Shown: positions 1 to 8,150, counted from the first letter of the stretch. The stretch: 36,958 nucleotides of DNA from CAVQFC01 sp036497895 (GCA_036497895.1 DASXIR010000043.1:1-36958), one strand, 5' to 3'. Notes: a model not told the origin generated them from the letters alone. A program made the numbers and translations.

Positions 1-594
1 ACGATCGAGGACGCCGCCGAATTGCAGCTGCACCAGGAACACGTGGTGCGGCTCGAAACGCGTCCACCAAACGTCGAAGGCAAGGGCGCCGTCCGCCAGC
101 GTCAGCTGGTGATCAACGCCCTCCGTATGCGTCCCGATCGCATCGTGGTCGGCGAGGTCCGAGGCGAAGAGTCGCTCGACATGCTCCAGGCGATGAACAC
201 CGGTCACGATGGGTCGTTGACCACCGTCCACGCCAACACGCCGCGTGATGCCCTGTCCCGTATCGAGACGATGATCGCAATGGGTGCGACGCACCTGCCG
301 GAAAAAGCGATGCGGCAGCAGATCGCCTCGGCGATTCAGCTCGTCGTGCAGCAGACCAGGCTCGCCGACGGCTCGCGCAAGGTGACGAGCATCGCGGAAA
401 TCACCGGCATGGAAGGCGACATCATCACCATGCAGGAGATTTTCCTGTTCGAGAAAATGGGAGTCACGCAGGACGGCAAGGTGATCGGCCGGTTTCGGGC
501 GACCGGCGTCAGGCCGAAGTGCTGCGAGCGTCTGCGTGCCTCGGGCATCCATCTGCCCGCCGACATGTTCGAAGGGGTCACGGAGGTCCGCTGA
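1..594 (+). CDS. cpaF: Tad/Flp pilus assembly ATPase CpaF/TadA, C-terminal part (5' end outside window)
   Basis: The reading frame is open from base 1, so the N-terminus and the Walker A loop lie outside the window. The visible ~197 residues are the C-terminal half of a type II/IV secretion ATPase of the CpaF/TadA group, the hexameric cytoplasmic motor that powers Flp pilus assembly. Diagnostic segments are the Walker B-type run VVGEVRGEE, the HDGSLTTVHANTPRDA segment with its conserved histidines, and the SRIETM helix. The gene is followed directly by tadB with a one-base stop/start overlap (TGATG at 592-596), so the two are translationally coupled. The fragment appears intact up to its stop. 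Confidence 0.95.
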   Translation, partial: TIEDAAELQLHQEHVVRLETRPPNVEGKGAVRQRQLVINALRMRPDRIVVGEVRGEESLDMLQAMNTGHDGSLTTVHANTPRDALSRIETMIAMGATHLPEKAMRQQIASAIQLVVQQTRLADGSRKVTSIAEITGMEGDIITMQEIFLFEKMGVTQDGKVIGRFRATGVRPKCCERLRASGIHLPADMFEGVTEVR

Positions 595-1565
595 TGCTCG
601 CTGCCCTCCTGATGTTCGTGATCGGCGCGGGGGTGGTCCTCGGCGGCTACGCCGCCTACGCCTACGTCCCTGGCATGATCAGCCGTCGTCAGCTGGATCG
701 CCGGCTAATCGACGTGTCGATGCTCGCCGGACCCGACCCGACGTCCAGCGACGACTCGAGCATTCTGAAGAGCATGAAGCGCGGCCCGCTGCCGGCGCTC
801 GAGCGTCTCGCCGCCAAGACGCGCGCGGGCTCGTGGCTGGCGAAGCTCATCGAGCAGTCGGGCGTGAAAACGACGCCGAGCGCGATGCTGGTCGTGTCCG
901 TGTTTGCAGCGTCGCTGCTGGCGCTGCTCGCCTCCCTTGTCAACGTGCCGTTCAGCGCGCTGATCGGCGGACTGGTTGGAGCGGTGCTGCCGTTGGGCTG
1001 GCTGCGGCATCGCCGCACCAAGCGCATGAACAAGTTCGAGGAACAGTTCCCGGAGGCGCTCGACCTGCTGTCGCGCGCCATTCGCGCCGGCCACGCCTTC
1101 CAGACCGCGCTCGGCATGGTCGGCGACGACCTCACCGAGCCGGTGGGTCCGGAATTCAAGAAAACCTTCGACGAACAGAACTTCGGGTTGCCGCTCCGCG
1201 ACGTGCTCAACCAGATGGCGGAACGGGTCCCGATTCTCGACGTGCGCTTCTTCGTGACCGCGGTCCTGATTCAGCGCGACACCGGCGGCAACCTGTCGGA
1301 GATTCTCGACAACCTCGCGCACGTGGTGCGCGAGCGGTTCAAGATTCGGCGTCAGGTGCGCGTGCACACCGCGCACGGCCGCTTCACCGGTTACGTCCTG
1401 CTGGCGCTGCCGGCGGCGCTGGCGATCGCGCTCTCGTTCATCAACCCGGAACACATGCGCGTGCTGTTCCACGAACACATGGGTCAGATGATGCTGCTCG
1501 GCGCGATTGTGATGCAGACCGTCGGATTCTTCTGGATCCGCAAGGTCATCAAGATCGAGGTCTAG
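594..1565 (+). CDS. tadB: Tad pilus inner-membrane platform protein TadB (type II secretion F domain)
   Basis: This 323-residue membrane protein is one of the two GspF-like platform subunits of the Tad pilus machine. It has an N-terminal membrane segment (about residues 2-22), a central hydrophobic pair near residues 95-140 and a T2SSF domain with the run FPEALDLLSRAIRAGHAF followed by RDTGGNLSEILDNLA, then two C-terminal membrane helices. I chose the ATG at 594 because it overlaps the cpaF stop and has a GGAGGT ribosome binding site at 582-587, six bases upstream. An in-frame start further upstream would lie inside cpaF. TadB normally pairs with TadC, which follows after one base. Confidence 0.93.
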   Translation: MLAALLMFVIGAGVVLGGYAAYAYVPGMISRRQLDRRLIDVSMLAGPDPTSSDDSSILKSMKRGPLPALERLAAKTRAGSWLAKLIEQSGVKTTPSAMLVVSVFAASLLALLASLVNVPFSALIGGLVGAVLPLGWLRHRRTKRMNKFEEQFPEALDLLSRAIRAGHAFQTALGMVGDDLTEPVGPEFKKTFDEQNFGLPLRDVLNQMAERVPILDVRFFVTAVLIQRDTGGNLSEILDNLAHVVRERFKIRRQVRVHTAHGRFTGYVLLALPAALAIALSFINPEHMRVLFHEHMGQMMLLGAIVMQTVGFFWIRKVIKIEV

Positions 1566-1566
1566 T

Positions 1567-2481
1567 GTGGTTGTCCTGCTGCCGCTGCTCACGTTTGTCT
1601 TCGTCTCGCTGCTGATTGTCGCCGGCGCGATGGCCCTGGCCCCGGACGCGGCGGGCGCAATCGAACGGCGATTGGGCGAGGTCACCGGCGCGCCCGTCAA
1701 GCGCGCATTTGAGGATGCCGGCTACGAGCGCGTCGCGGTCGACTGGCTCAAGCGAATTGGCAACATGGCGCCGCGCTCGCCCAAGGAAATGGGCAAGCTG
1801 CAGCAGAAGCTGACCTACGCCGGCTACCGCAATCGCGAAGCCATCGTCGTGTTCTTCGGCATCCGGCTCGGGTTCGCGGTGCTGATGTTCAGCCTGTTCG
1901 CGACCCCGGTGATCATGCGGCGGCCGAACCTGATGTTCGCCCTGACGGCATGCGGTCTCGGCTATCTTCTGCCGAGCATGGCGCTCGGCCGGCTGGCGAA
2001 GCGGCGTCAGCACCGGATTCGGCTGGGACTGCCCGACGCGCTCGACCTGTTGGTGGTGAGCGTCGAAGCCGGCCTCGGCCTCGATCAGGCGATTCAGCGC
2101 GTCAGCGCCGAGCTCGCATTCGCCCATCCTGACTTGTGCGACGAGCTGCGCCAGATCAATTTCGAGCTGCGTGCGGGTAAGGCCCGTAGCGAAGCGCTGC
2201 ACAACCTCGCCGACCGGACCGGGGTCGACGACATCTCGTCGCTCGTGGCGATGCTGGTCCAGACCGACAAGTTCGGCACCAGCGTGGCGCAGTCTCTGCG
2301 CGTGCATTCCGACACCGTCCGGACCAAACGGCGTCAGCGCGCCGAAGAAGCGGCGGCGAAGACCGGCGTCAAGATGGTCTTCCCGCTGGTGTTCTGCATC
2401 TTCCCGTCAATCTGGGTCGTCACGATCGGGCCGGCCGCGATCAAGTTCATCGAGGTGCTGGTGCCGATGGGGAAACAGTAG
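1567..2481 (+). CDS. tadC: Tad pilus inner-membrane platform protein TadC (type II secretion F domain)
   Basis: This 304-residue protein is the second platform subunit of the Tad system. It begins with a hydrophobic helix (LLPLLTFVFVSLLIVAGAMA) and has two further membrane segments near residues 90-140. The T2SSF domain carries the signature LPDALDLLVVSVEAGLGLDQA and QTDKFGTSVAQSLRVHSD. A C-terminal hydrophobic helix ends the protein. The start is GTG at 1567, one base after the tadB stop, which is typical for a coupled operon. Length is normal for the family. Flp pilin, prepilin peptidase and secretin genes are not in this window. Confidence 0.93.
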   Translation: MVVLLPLLTFVFVSLLIVAGAMALAPDAAGAIERRLGEVTGAPVKRAFEDAGYERVAVDWLKRIGNMAPRSPKEMGKLQQKLTYAGYRNREAIVVFFGIRLGFAVLMFSLFATPVIMRRPNLMFALTACGLGYLLPSMALGRLAKRRQHRIRLGLPDALDLLVVSVEAGLGLDQAIQRVSAELAFAHPDLCDELRQINFELRAGKARSEALHNLADRTGVDDISSLVAMLVQTDKFGTSVAQSLRVHSDTVRTKRRQRAEEAAAKTGVKMVFPLVFCIFPSIWVVTIGPAAIKFIEVLVPMGKQ

Positions 2482-2484
2482 GTC

Positions 2485-3846
2485 ATGGCCGTCACCAGCG
2501 CCCCCGTCTCGCAGATCATCGATCGCTCGCCGGCGCCGCCGGCTCCAGCCAGCGTCGAAGACACCGGGCTGACCGCGGATCAGATCGCGCAGCTGTGCGT
2601 AAAACACCTGTACTCCGGCGAAGCCAGTGGCCACGTACTCGCGGACCGGATGCGGCTGCCGTATGCACTGCTCGAACACATCATCGAGCACGCGCGCGCC
2701 GAGCGGCTGATCGAAGTGCGCGGATCGACCGGATCGGGCACCGCCGGCTACCGTTATGCGTTGACCGACCTGGGACGGGATCGGGCGCGCCAGTACCTCG
2801 ACGTCAGTCACTACATCGGCGCGGCGCCGGTGCCGCTCGAGAAATACGTCGCGATGATGCGACGCGTGGCCGCGGCCCGTGGCTACATCGACCGCGATCG
2901 GTTGAAAAAGGGCTTCAGCCATCTCATCGTCGCTGACGAAGTGCTGGAAAAGCTGGGCCCGGCGGTGAACGCCGGCAAGGCAGTGTTTCTCTACGGACCT
3001 CCAGGCAACGGCAAGACCGTGATTGCCGAAGGCATGGGACGGACACTCGGCGGCGACATGTACGTGCCGTATGCGCTCGATGTCGACGGTCAGATCGTCA
3101 CCGTCTTCGATCCGATCAACCACGAGTCGCTCGAAGAAGAGATCGGCGACGGAAGCGTGATTGCTGCCGTGCCGCACGATCGCCGCTGGGTGCGGATCCG
3201 GCGGCCGGTGGTCATGGTCGGCGGCGAGCTGACCCTGGACATGCTCGACATCACGTTCAACCCGATTTCGAAGTATCACGAGGCGCCGATCCAGTTGAAA
3301 GCCAACGGCGGCGTTCTCCTGGTCGACGATTTCGGCCGTCAGCGCGTGCGTCCGGAAGAATTGCTCAACCGCTGGATCGTGCCGCTCGAGAGCCGCTTCG
3401 ACTACCTCACGCTCCACACCGGCAAGAAATTTCAGATGCCGTTCGACGTGCTGATCGTGTTCGCCACCAACCTCGATCCGGCATCGCTCGCGGACGAAGC
3501 GTTCCTGCGCCGCATCCCTTACAAGATTCCAATCGAGGATCCCTCGCTCGAGCAATTCACGCAGATCTTCGAGCTCAATTGCCGCAAGCGCAATCTGCGC
3601 TTCCACCAGGTGATGGTCGCGTATCTCCGGCGCCGGCACTACGGTCCGCTCAATCGTCCGATGCGGTCCTGCCACCCGCGCGATTTGCTCGATCAGGTCA
3701 CCGCGTTGTGCCGTTATCAAGGACGCGAGCCAGGGATTACGCGAGGCCTGCTCGACGCCGCATGCGACTCGTACTTCGTCAACGAAGCCCAGGCCGTCGT
3801 CGGCCAGGCGAAGAAGCCGGCCCGGCGGCGGCTGGACGTTCATTGA
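2485..3846 (+). CDS. AAA ATPase with N-terminal winged-helix-like region, Tad-cluster associated
   Basis: The 453-residue protein has an N-terminal region (about residues 30-110) that reads as a winged-helix fold. An AAA ATPase domain follows, with Walker A YGPPGNGKT (about residue 171), a Walker B-like VLLVDDFGRQ and a sensor-like IVFATNLDP. The C-terminal lid contains YGPLNRPMRSCHPRDLLDQ. The fold resembles MoxR/CbbQ-type chaperone ATPases, but I cannot assign a named family. It starts four bases after tadC and overlaps the next gene by one base (TGATG), so it belongs to the Tad operon. A role in regulating or remodelling the pilus machinery is an inference from position only. Confidence 0.88.
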   Translation: MAVTSAPVSQIIDRSPAPPAPASVEDTGLTADQIAQLCVKHLYSGEASGHVLADRMRLPYALLEHIIEHARAERLIEVRGSTGSGTAGYRYALTDLGRDRARQYLDVSHYIGAAPVPLEKYVAMMRRVAAARGYIDRDRLKKGFSHLIVADEVLEKLGPAVNAGKAVFLYGPPGNGKTVIAEGMGRTLGGDMYVPYALDVDGQIVTVFDPINHESLEEEIGDGSVIAAVPHDRRWVRIRRPVVMVGGELTLDMLDITFNPISKYHEAPIQLKANGGVLLVDDFGRQRVRPEELLNRWIVPLESRFDYLTLHTGKKFQMPFDVLIVFATNLDPASLADEAFLRRIPYKIPIEDPSLEQFTQIFELNCRKRNLRFHQVMVAYLRRRHYGPLNRPMRSCHPRDLLDQVTALCRYQGREPGITRGLLDAACDSYFVNEAQAVVGQAKKPARRRLDVH

Positions 3847-4469
3847 TGGAGTCGCTGACGCTTCGCCACGTTCGCACCGATCTGCTGTCGCGGTTCTGCG
3901 TGGCCGCGCTGTTCGCGGTCTTGTCGATCAACCTGCTGACCGATTTCGTCCACACCCACCGCGTGACCGGATTGCTGCTGCTCGTCAGCGAGTCGCTGGT
4001 CGTCATCCTGACGATTCTGCGGCGGCGAACCGGGGTCGTGGACCGCTCCGCGGCGGCCGCATTCGTCACCACCGTGTCGCTGGTCGGTCCGTCACTGGTG
4101 CGGACCGCGTCGGTCGGTGGCCTGGTGCCGGATGCAGCGACGGCGCTGCTGTCCGCGATCGGCCTGATGATCGTGATCGCGGGCAAAATCACGCTCGGGC
4201 GCAGTTTCGGTCTGGTGCCGGCCAATCGTGGCGTGGTCATCGGCGGCCTCTACAAGTTCGTGCGGCACCCGATCTACGCCGGCTACCTGCTGACCCACAT
4301 CGCGTTTGCCTGTGCACACCCGACCCTGTGGAATGTCAGCATCCTTCTGGTCGCCGACACCGCGTTGATCGTGCGCGCGCTCTACGAGGAACGAGTCCTC
4401 GGGGCCGACGGCTCGTATCAGTCGTACTGCCAGCGAGTGGCCTGGCACCTCGTGCCGGGGCTGTTTTAG
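3846..4469 (+). CDS. Membrane methyltransferase of the isoprenylcysteine carboxyl methyltransferase/PEMT-like family
   Basis: The product has 207 residues and at least four hydrophobic segments. Near the C-terminus it carries GLYKFVRHPIYAGYLL, the hallmark RHPxYxG motif of ICMT/phospholipid methyltransferase-like integral membrane enzymes, followed by EERVLGADGSYQSYCQRV, the usual cofactor-side ending. Such proteins use S-adenosylmethionine, but the substrate of most bacterial members is unknown. The start at 3846 overlaps the stop of the AAA ATPase gene, so it is co-transcribed with the Tad block. Any role in modifying pilus or membrane components would be speculation. Confidence 0.85.
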   Translation: MESLTLRHVRTDLLSRFCVAALFAVLSINLLTDFVHTHRVTGLLLLVSESLVVILTILRRRTGVVDRSAAAAFVTTVSLVGPSLVRTASVGGLVPDAATALLSAIGLMIVIAGKITLGRSFGLVPANRGVVIGGLYKFVRHPIYAGYLLTHIAFACAHPTLWNVSILLVADTALIVRALYEERVLGADGSYQSYCQRVAWHLVPGLF

Positions 4470-4516
4470 GTTTCAACGGTCCGATTCCGGACTGGTCAGC
4501 GGACGGAGCAACGCAC

Positions 4517-4921
4517 ATGGAGATCAGGAACGCCCGAACGGACTGTGTCGTGGCGAGCATCGTGGAAGTGGCAACGACCCGAGCCGAGCGACGGCGCGGT
4601 CTGCTCGGCCGCGACTCGCTCGACCTGGCTGCCGCGCTGGTGCTCTCTCCCTGCTGCTCGATTCACACCGCGTTCATGCGGTTCCCGATCGACGTGGCGT
4701 TCGTGGACCGCGATGGACACGTGACCCGCATCGTGCGCGACCTGGCGCCGTGGCGCCTCGCGATCGCGCCGCGTGCGCACGCCGTCGTGGAGTTCGCCGG
4801 CGGCTGCCTGAGCGCCCGCGATCTGAAGGTCGGCGATCGTCTGCTGCTGGTGCCGTCGCCGACCGATGCCGCGGAGTCGCCGTCGGCGACCTGGTCGGCA
4901 CGATCGGTCAGCGCCGCCTGA
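4517..4921 (+). CDS. DUF192 family protein
   Basis: This 134-residue protein matches the DUF192 fold: an N-terminal segment with RRRGLLGRDSL, a middle segment corresponding to the family's usual WMKNTxxPLD motif (here HTAFMRFPIDVAFVDRDG), and the end segment RAHAVVEFAGGCLSARDLKVGDRL. The usual tryptophan and lysine of the middle motif are replaced by His and Ala. No signal peptide is seen, although many DUF192 proteins are exported. GGAG at 4505-4508 is eight bases before the ATG and supports the start. It lies 47 bases after the methyltransferase gene, probably in the same operon. Function of the family is not established. Confidence 0.85.
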   Translation: MEIRNARTDCVVASIVEVATTRAERRRGLLGRDSLDLAAALVLSPCCSIHTAFMRFPIDVAFVDRDGHVTRIVRDLAPWRLAIAPRAHAVVEFAGGCLSARDLKVGDRLLLVPSPTDAAESPSATWSARSVSAA

Positions 4922-4938
4922 CTCCTGGAGCCGATCGG

Positions 4939-5205
4939 TTACTCGGATCGTTCGATTAGGCGCGCCATCGTGGCGCCGAGGTGGGCGGCAGGATCATCCC
5001 AGAACTCCGCCACCGCTGGATGCCGCTCCAGCACCGCCTGCACGATCCCGCGCTGGACTCCCGCGCCGCGGCCGTGGATCAACCGCACTTCGCGCAGCCC
5101 CGCGCCCAGCGCCGCATCGATGTAGGAGTCCACGACCGACGCCACGTCGCGCGGAGCGAAGGCGTGCAGGTCGATCTCGCGTTCGATGGGAATGCGGACG
5201 GCCAT
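4939..5205 (-). CDS. Small Smr-domain protein
   Basis: This 88-residue protein consists almost entirely of a Smr domain, the C-terminal module of MutS2. The family motifs are visible: REIDLHAFAPRDV (the conserved DLH), REVRLIHGRGAGVQRG (the HGxGxG nucleotide/RNA/DNA-handling motif) and an acidic C-terminal helix. Stand-alone Smr proteins are reported as nicking endonucleases or RNA-acting proteins in other organisms; the activity here is not determined. The gene converges with the DUF192 gene (17-base gap) and lies 24 bases downstream of queF on the same strand, so the two probably share a transcript. Confidence 0.88.
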   Translation of the reverse strand: MAVRIPIEREIDLHAFAPRDVASVVDSYIDAALGAGLREVRLIHGRGAGVQRGIVQAVLERHPAVAEFWDDPAAHLGATMARLIERSE

Positions 5206-5229
5206 CAGTGCCTCGCGGCCGTTGTGCGG

Positions 5230-5577
5230 TCAGCCCTTCGCGTACTCGGCCTTGACGACGGTCTTGATTCCACCGCGTACCGAGAAATCGCCGACCACCG
5301 TCATCCGGCGCGGATGAATCGCGGTGACCAGATCGTCCAGGATCTGGTTGGTCACCGCCTCGTAGAAGATGCCCCGATTCCTGAACTCGACCAGGTAGTA
5401 CTTGAGTGCTTTCAGTTCGATGCAGGTGGCATCGGGCACATACGTGATCCGGATTTCGCCGAAATCCGGCAAGCCCGTCTTCGGACATACTGAGGTGAAT
5501 TCGGGGCACTGAATCGCGATCTCGTAGTCGCGCTCCGGCCGAGGATTGGGAAACGTCTCGAGCGTCGAACTGGCCAT
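5230..5577 (-). CDS. queF: NADPH-dependent 7-cyano-7-deazaguanine reductase QueF (short, unimodular type)
   Basis: QueF reduces preQ0 to preQ1 in queuosine biosynthesis. The 115-residue product has the catalytic cysteine in SVCPKTGLPDFG, with the aspartate of the same motif, and the QueF signature ELKALKYY, followed by the conserved FRNRGIFYEAVTNQILDDL. This is the single-domain form seen in Bacillus-type enzymes, which acts as a homo-oligomer. I chose the ATG at 5577 (MASSTLETF) rather than the longer open frame because the family starts here. A -10-like TAGAAT on the minus strand at 5586-5591 also sits eight bases upstream, which would give a leaderless message. No preQ1 riboswitch was recognised upstream. 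Confidence 0.95.
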   Translation of the reverse strand: MASSTLETFPNPRPERDYEIAIQCPEFTSVCPKTGLPDFGEIRITYVPDATCIELKALKYYLVEFRNRGIFYEAVTNQILDDLVTAIHPRRMTVVGDFSVRGGIKTVVKAEYAKG

Positions 5578-5585
5578 CGTCGAAA

Positions 5586-5591
5586 ATTCTA
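5586..5591 (-). promoter_or_regulatory. Candidate -10 element for queF
   Basis: TAGAAT on the minus strand matches the -10 consensus at five of six positions. It lies eight bases before the queF ATG, leaving no space for a ribosome binding site. No good -35 hexamer was found at the usual distance. It supports the short queF start and a leaderless or near-leaderless message. Confidence 0.45.
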
Positions 5592-5664
5592 GCATCCGCG
5601 TCGCGCCGCAAGCCCGACAGGCCCTGTTTTCGGCCCAAAATCGCGATTTCTGCCCTCGCCGTGA

Positions 5665-5694
5665 TTGACACTGGCGAGAAGGGCGCGCTAGGAT
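5665..5694 (+). promoter_or_regulatory. Sigma-70-type promoter for the HU gene
   Basis: A perfect -35 TTGACA at 5665-5670 is followed by an 18-base spacer and TAGGAT at 5689-5694 (four of six matches to TATAAT). Transcription would start near 5701, giving a leader of about 85 bases before the HU gene at 5787. The AGGGGG just before the ATG can serve as ribosome binding site. Confidence 0.6.
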
Positions 5695-5786
5695 CACGGC
5701 GGTTTTCGCGAGTAAAGCCACGATTGATGCTGCGCGCGCGGCGATCGTCGGTGAACATCACAGCGCGTTAAGTAGGGGGAACACCG

Positions 5787-6086
5787 ATGAACGACGCCCG
5801 CAGGATGGGCAAGTCCGAGCTCTTCTCGCACTTCGCCGAGCGGTTCGAAGTGAAGCGGACGCAAGCCCGTGAATATTTCGACGAGCTGACGATTCTGGCC
5901 GAGAAAGAGCTGAAACGGTCCGGGGAGTTCGTGCTGCCCGGCATGGTGAAGCTGGTCGTGCAGAAGCGGAAGGCGCGGATGGGCAGGAATCCGGCGACCG
6001 GCGAGGCGATCAAGATTCCCGCCAAGACCGTCGTCAAGGCGCGGATCGCCAAGCAGTTGAAGGACGCCGTACTGCCGAAGAAGTAA
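5787..6086 (+). CDS. HU/IHF-family DNA-binding protein
   Basis: The 99-residue protein is a histone-like bacterial DNA-binding protein. The N-terminal helices MGKSELFSHFAERFEV and the beta-arm region end in the family signature: GMVKLVVQKRKARMGRNPATGE is close to the usual GFGxFxxxxRxARxGRNPxTGE, with the tip proline at the ARMGRNPATG turn. The C-terminal IPAKTVVKARIAKQLKDAV matches HU. Homodimers bend DNA and support chromosome structure. The gene has its own promoter (TTGACA at 5665) and a terminator-like hairpin just downstream. The body of the signature is less glycine-rich than classical HU, so it may be a divergent paralogue. Confidence 0.93.
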   Translation: MNDARRMGKSELFSHFAERFEVKRTQAREYFDELTILAEKELKRSGEFVLPGMVKLVVQKRKARMGRNPATGEAIKIPAKTVVKARIAKQLKDAVLPKK

Positions 6087-6110
6087 TCGACTTCCGTGCT
6101 CGCGCTTGCT

Positions 6111-6134
6111 CCCGCGGCGTGGTTACGCCGCGGG
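6111..6134. terminator. Bidirectional hairpin between HU gene and the minus-strand peptide operon
   Basis: CCCGCGGCGT at 6111-6120 pairs perfectly with ACGCCGCGGG at 6125-6134 across a GGTT loop: ten base pairs, nearly all GC. It lies 24 bases after the HU stop, and the stop codon of the converging 79-residue gene is inside it. No run of T follows on either strand, so termination may depend on stem strength or Rho. Confidence 0.6.
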
Positions 6135-6362
6135 TACCCGCGCCAGGGTGCGACTGTACAGCGTCGCCGGCACCAGGCACATCGTTCTCGCCTCGAGATT
6201 CGTCACCGAATCATCATCCAGAATGATCCGATCGCCGGGCCCGAGCAGGATCTCGGCGCTGTAGCGCCGCGCGCCTCGCAGGGTACGCAGCTCGAAGTAG
6301 CGCACTGCGACCGTCAGATCCTTCACGGTCAGGGTGTCGGTTTTGACCAGTGTTCGAAACAT
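6123..6362 (-). CDS. Conserved-looking 79-residue hypothetical protein, last gene of the peptide operon
   Basis: I do not recognise this protein. It has 79 residues, no signal peptide and no membrane helix, and reads as a small all-beta protein (LTVKDLTVAVRYFELRTL, GDRIILDDDSV, RTMCLVPATLYSRTLARV). A strong GGAGG sequence precedes the ATG at 6362, and the gene starts 29 bases after the histidine kinase stop on the same strand, so it is probably the last gene of the radical SAM/peptide operon. The strong ribosome binding site argues for real expression. Function is unknown; a role in the same signalling system is inference from position. Confidence 0.65.
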   Translation of the reverse strand: MFRTLVKTDTLTVKDLTVAVRYFELRTLRGARRYSAEILLGPGDRIILDDDSVTNLEARTMCLVPATLYSRTLARVPAA

Positions 6363-6391
6363 GCCTCAACTCCTCCACGTGCAGTCGTGCA

Positions 6392-8149
6392 TCAGCTTGC
6401 AGCCGCCTGTGACGATCGATCATCGCGCGCCGGAAAACGCAGGGTGAACGCGGTACCGCGACCGACCTCGCTCTCGACGCCAATGGTTCCGTCGAGTTGC
6501 TCGACGATACGCTTGGAGATCGCGAGGCCGAGCCCCAGCCCATGCCGCTTGGTGGTCATGAAGTCGTCGAAGATCGCGGCAAGGCGCTCGGCAGGAATGC
6601 CGGAGCCGGTATCACTGACGCTGATCTCGATGCGATTGCCCTGACGCGCCGTCGCGACCGTGACCACGCCGCCCGGTTCAGTGGCCTGGATCGCGTTCAT
6701 GATCAGGTTGCGATAGACACGGCTGAGCGCGAAGCGATCGCCTTCGATGACCAACGGGCTCTGCCCGTATTGCGTCTGCAGGTTGACGCCGTTGCGCTCG
6801 CCTTCGACGCGCATCGCCTCGACGATCTCGGCCACCGATCCATTGATTTCCATCGCGAAGCGCTCGACCGGCTTCGGCTTGACGATGTGGCGGAGGTCGT
6901 CCATGAAGCGTTTGAGCGCCGCCAGCTCGCGCTCGATGGTGCGGCGGAACATGTCCTTCGACTCGGGATCCACGTCGTCGCGCAGCAGCAGCTTGGTGCT
7001 GTTGCCGAGGTTCTGGATGGGATGCGACAGATCGTGGACCAGGCCGGCCGCCATGCGTCCGAACGCCGCCTGGCGCTCCTGGCGCTTCACTTCTTCCTGC
7101 AGCGTGACCAGGCGGTCCGCCATGGCGTTGAACGCCTTGCCGAGGTCGCCGAGCTCGTCGTCGCGCGTGATGGTGACTCGGGTGTCGAGCTGGCCGGCGG
7201 CGATGTCATGAGTGCCGCGCTGCAGCGCGAGGATCGGGTTGATGAAACTCCGTCCGAAGAGATAGCCGACCGTGATCATGGCGAGCAGCGCCAGTGAAAT
7301 CGCGACGAAGAGCAGCCTCTGAAGGACCACACCGTTGGCGTAGGCTTCGCGCGTCGGCTGTTCGACGATCACGCTCCAGCCGAGCTGCGGGATGTGCGCG
7401 CCGACGCCAAGGTCGCTGCGGCCGTCTTCGTCCACGTACTCGCGAGACACCGCCATGTCGTCGGCGGACCCGCGGACCGCGGTGACGAGCGGATGGCCGT
7501 TCATGTTGCGCGCCTGCGCCACCAGCGCCTTTTTGTCGGGGTCGCCGTGCGCGATCAGCGCACCGTCCGGCGCGATCACCATCGCGTAGCCATGGTCACC
7601 GACGCGGATGCGATCGACCATGCGCCACATCTCCTCGAGGCTGAACTCGCCGGCGAGCCAGCCGGACGGCACACCGAGGTGTGTGAGGCGGATCGTGAAA
7701 ACGGACGTGGGCAACAAATCTTCGTCGACGCGAATCGGGGACATTGACACGCCGTCGATCACCGGCTGGGCGCCTTTTGGAATCGCGATGCGCGGCTTGC
7801 CGATCCGGCTTGACGCAATCATCGCGCCCTGCTCGTCGAATAGTGTCAGCTCACGAAATTCGCGGAACTGCAGGACGTAGTTCTTGAGAATCTGATCCTG
7901 TTGCGTCTGGGTGAGTCCGGTGTCCTGTAAGTCTGCCGAGAGCGCCTTCAGCAGTTCGGCGTTGGTGGCGACGTAGCGGCGGATTTCCTCGGCGGCGCGG
8001 ATGGCGACGTTCTGGTTGCCGTTGGTCACCGACTCGCGGGTGCCGCGCTGCAGTGAAACCAGCGAGATGAATCCGTACGCCAGCAGCGGCACGATGGCTG
8101 CGATGCCGAGCAGCAGCGCGAAGCGGGTGGCGATGTGGCGAACCTTCAT
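6392..8149 (-). CDS. Membrane sensor histidine kinase (Cache-like sensor, HAMP, HisKA, HATPase)
   Basis: This 585-residue kinase has an N-terminal membrane helix (about 11-33), an extracytoplasmic sensor region of about 240 residues that resembles a double Cache domain (GWLAGEFSLEEMWRMVD, GDHGYAMVIAPDGALIAHGDP), and a second helix at about 280-300. A HAMP domain (FINPILALQRGTHDIAAGQL) follows. The dimerisation/phosphotransfer helix is AAGLVHDLSHPIQN, with phospho-acceptor His372, and the ATPase domain carries N box NLIMNAIQATEPGG, G1 DTGSGIP and G2 GLGLGLAISK. All catalytic motifs look intact. It starts one base after the solute-binding protein gene. The unlinked-strand partner is probably the NtrC-type regulator at 11456-12847, since no other response regulator with an output domain is present in the window. 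Confidence 0.93.
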   Translation of the reverse strand: MKVRHIATRFALLLGIAAIVPLLAYGFISLVSLQRGTRESVTNGNQNVAIRAAEEIRRYVATNAELLKALSADLQDTGLTQTQQDQILKNYVLQFREFRELTLFDEQGAMIASSRIGKPRIAIPKGAQPVIDGVSMSPIRVDEDLLPTSVFTIRLTHLGVPSGWLAGEFSLEEMWRMVDRIRVGDHGYAMVIAPDGALIAHGDPDKKALVAQARNMNGHPLVTAVRGSADDMAVSREYVDEDGRSDLGVGAHIPQLGWSVIVEQPTREAYANGVVLQRLLFVAISLALLAMITVGYLFGRSFINPILALQRGTHDIAAGQLDTRVTITRDDELGDLGKAFNAMADRLVTLQEEVKRQERQAAFGRMAAGLVHDLSHPIQNLGNSTKLLLRDDVDPESKDMFRRTIERELAALKRFMDDLRHIVKPKPVERFAMEINGSVAEIVEAMRVEGERNGVNLQTQYGQSPLVIEGDRFALSRVYRNLIMNAIQATEPGGVVTVATARQGNRIEISVSDTGSGIPAERLAAIFDDFMTTKRHGLGLGLAISKRIVEQLDGTIGVESEVGRGTAFTLRFPARDDRSSQAAAS

Positions 8150-8150
8150 G

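Noticed and set aside
2407..3843. Long open frame on the minus strand (478 codons) opposite the AAA ATPase gene
   Set aside because: It is antisense to a clear ATPase, has no recognisable motif and a His/Arg/Glu-rich composition typical of shadow frames in high-GC DNA.
5578..5786. preQ1 riboswitch upstream of queF
   Set aside because: No preQ1-I-like C-rich loop and A-rich tail were found in the minus-strand leader, and the -10 candidate leaves almost no leader.
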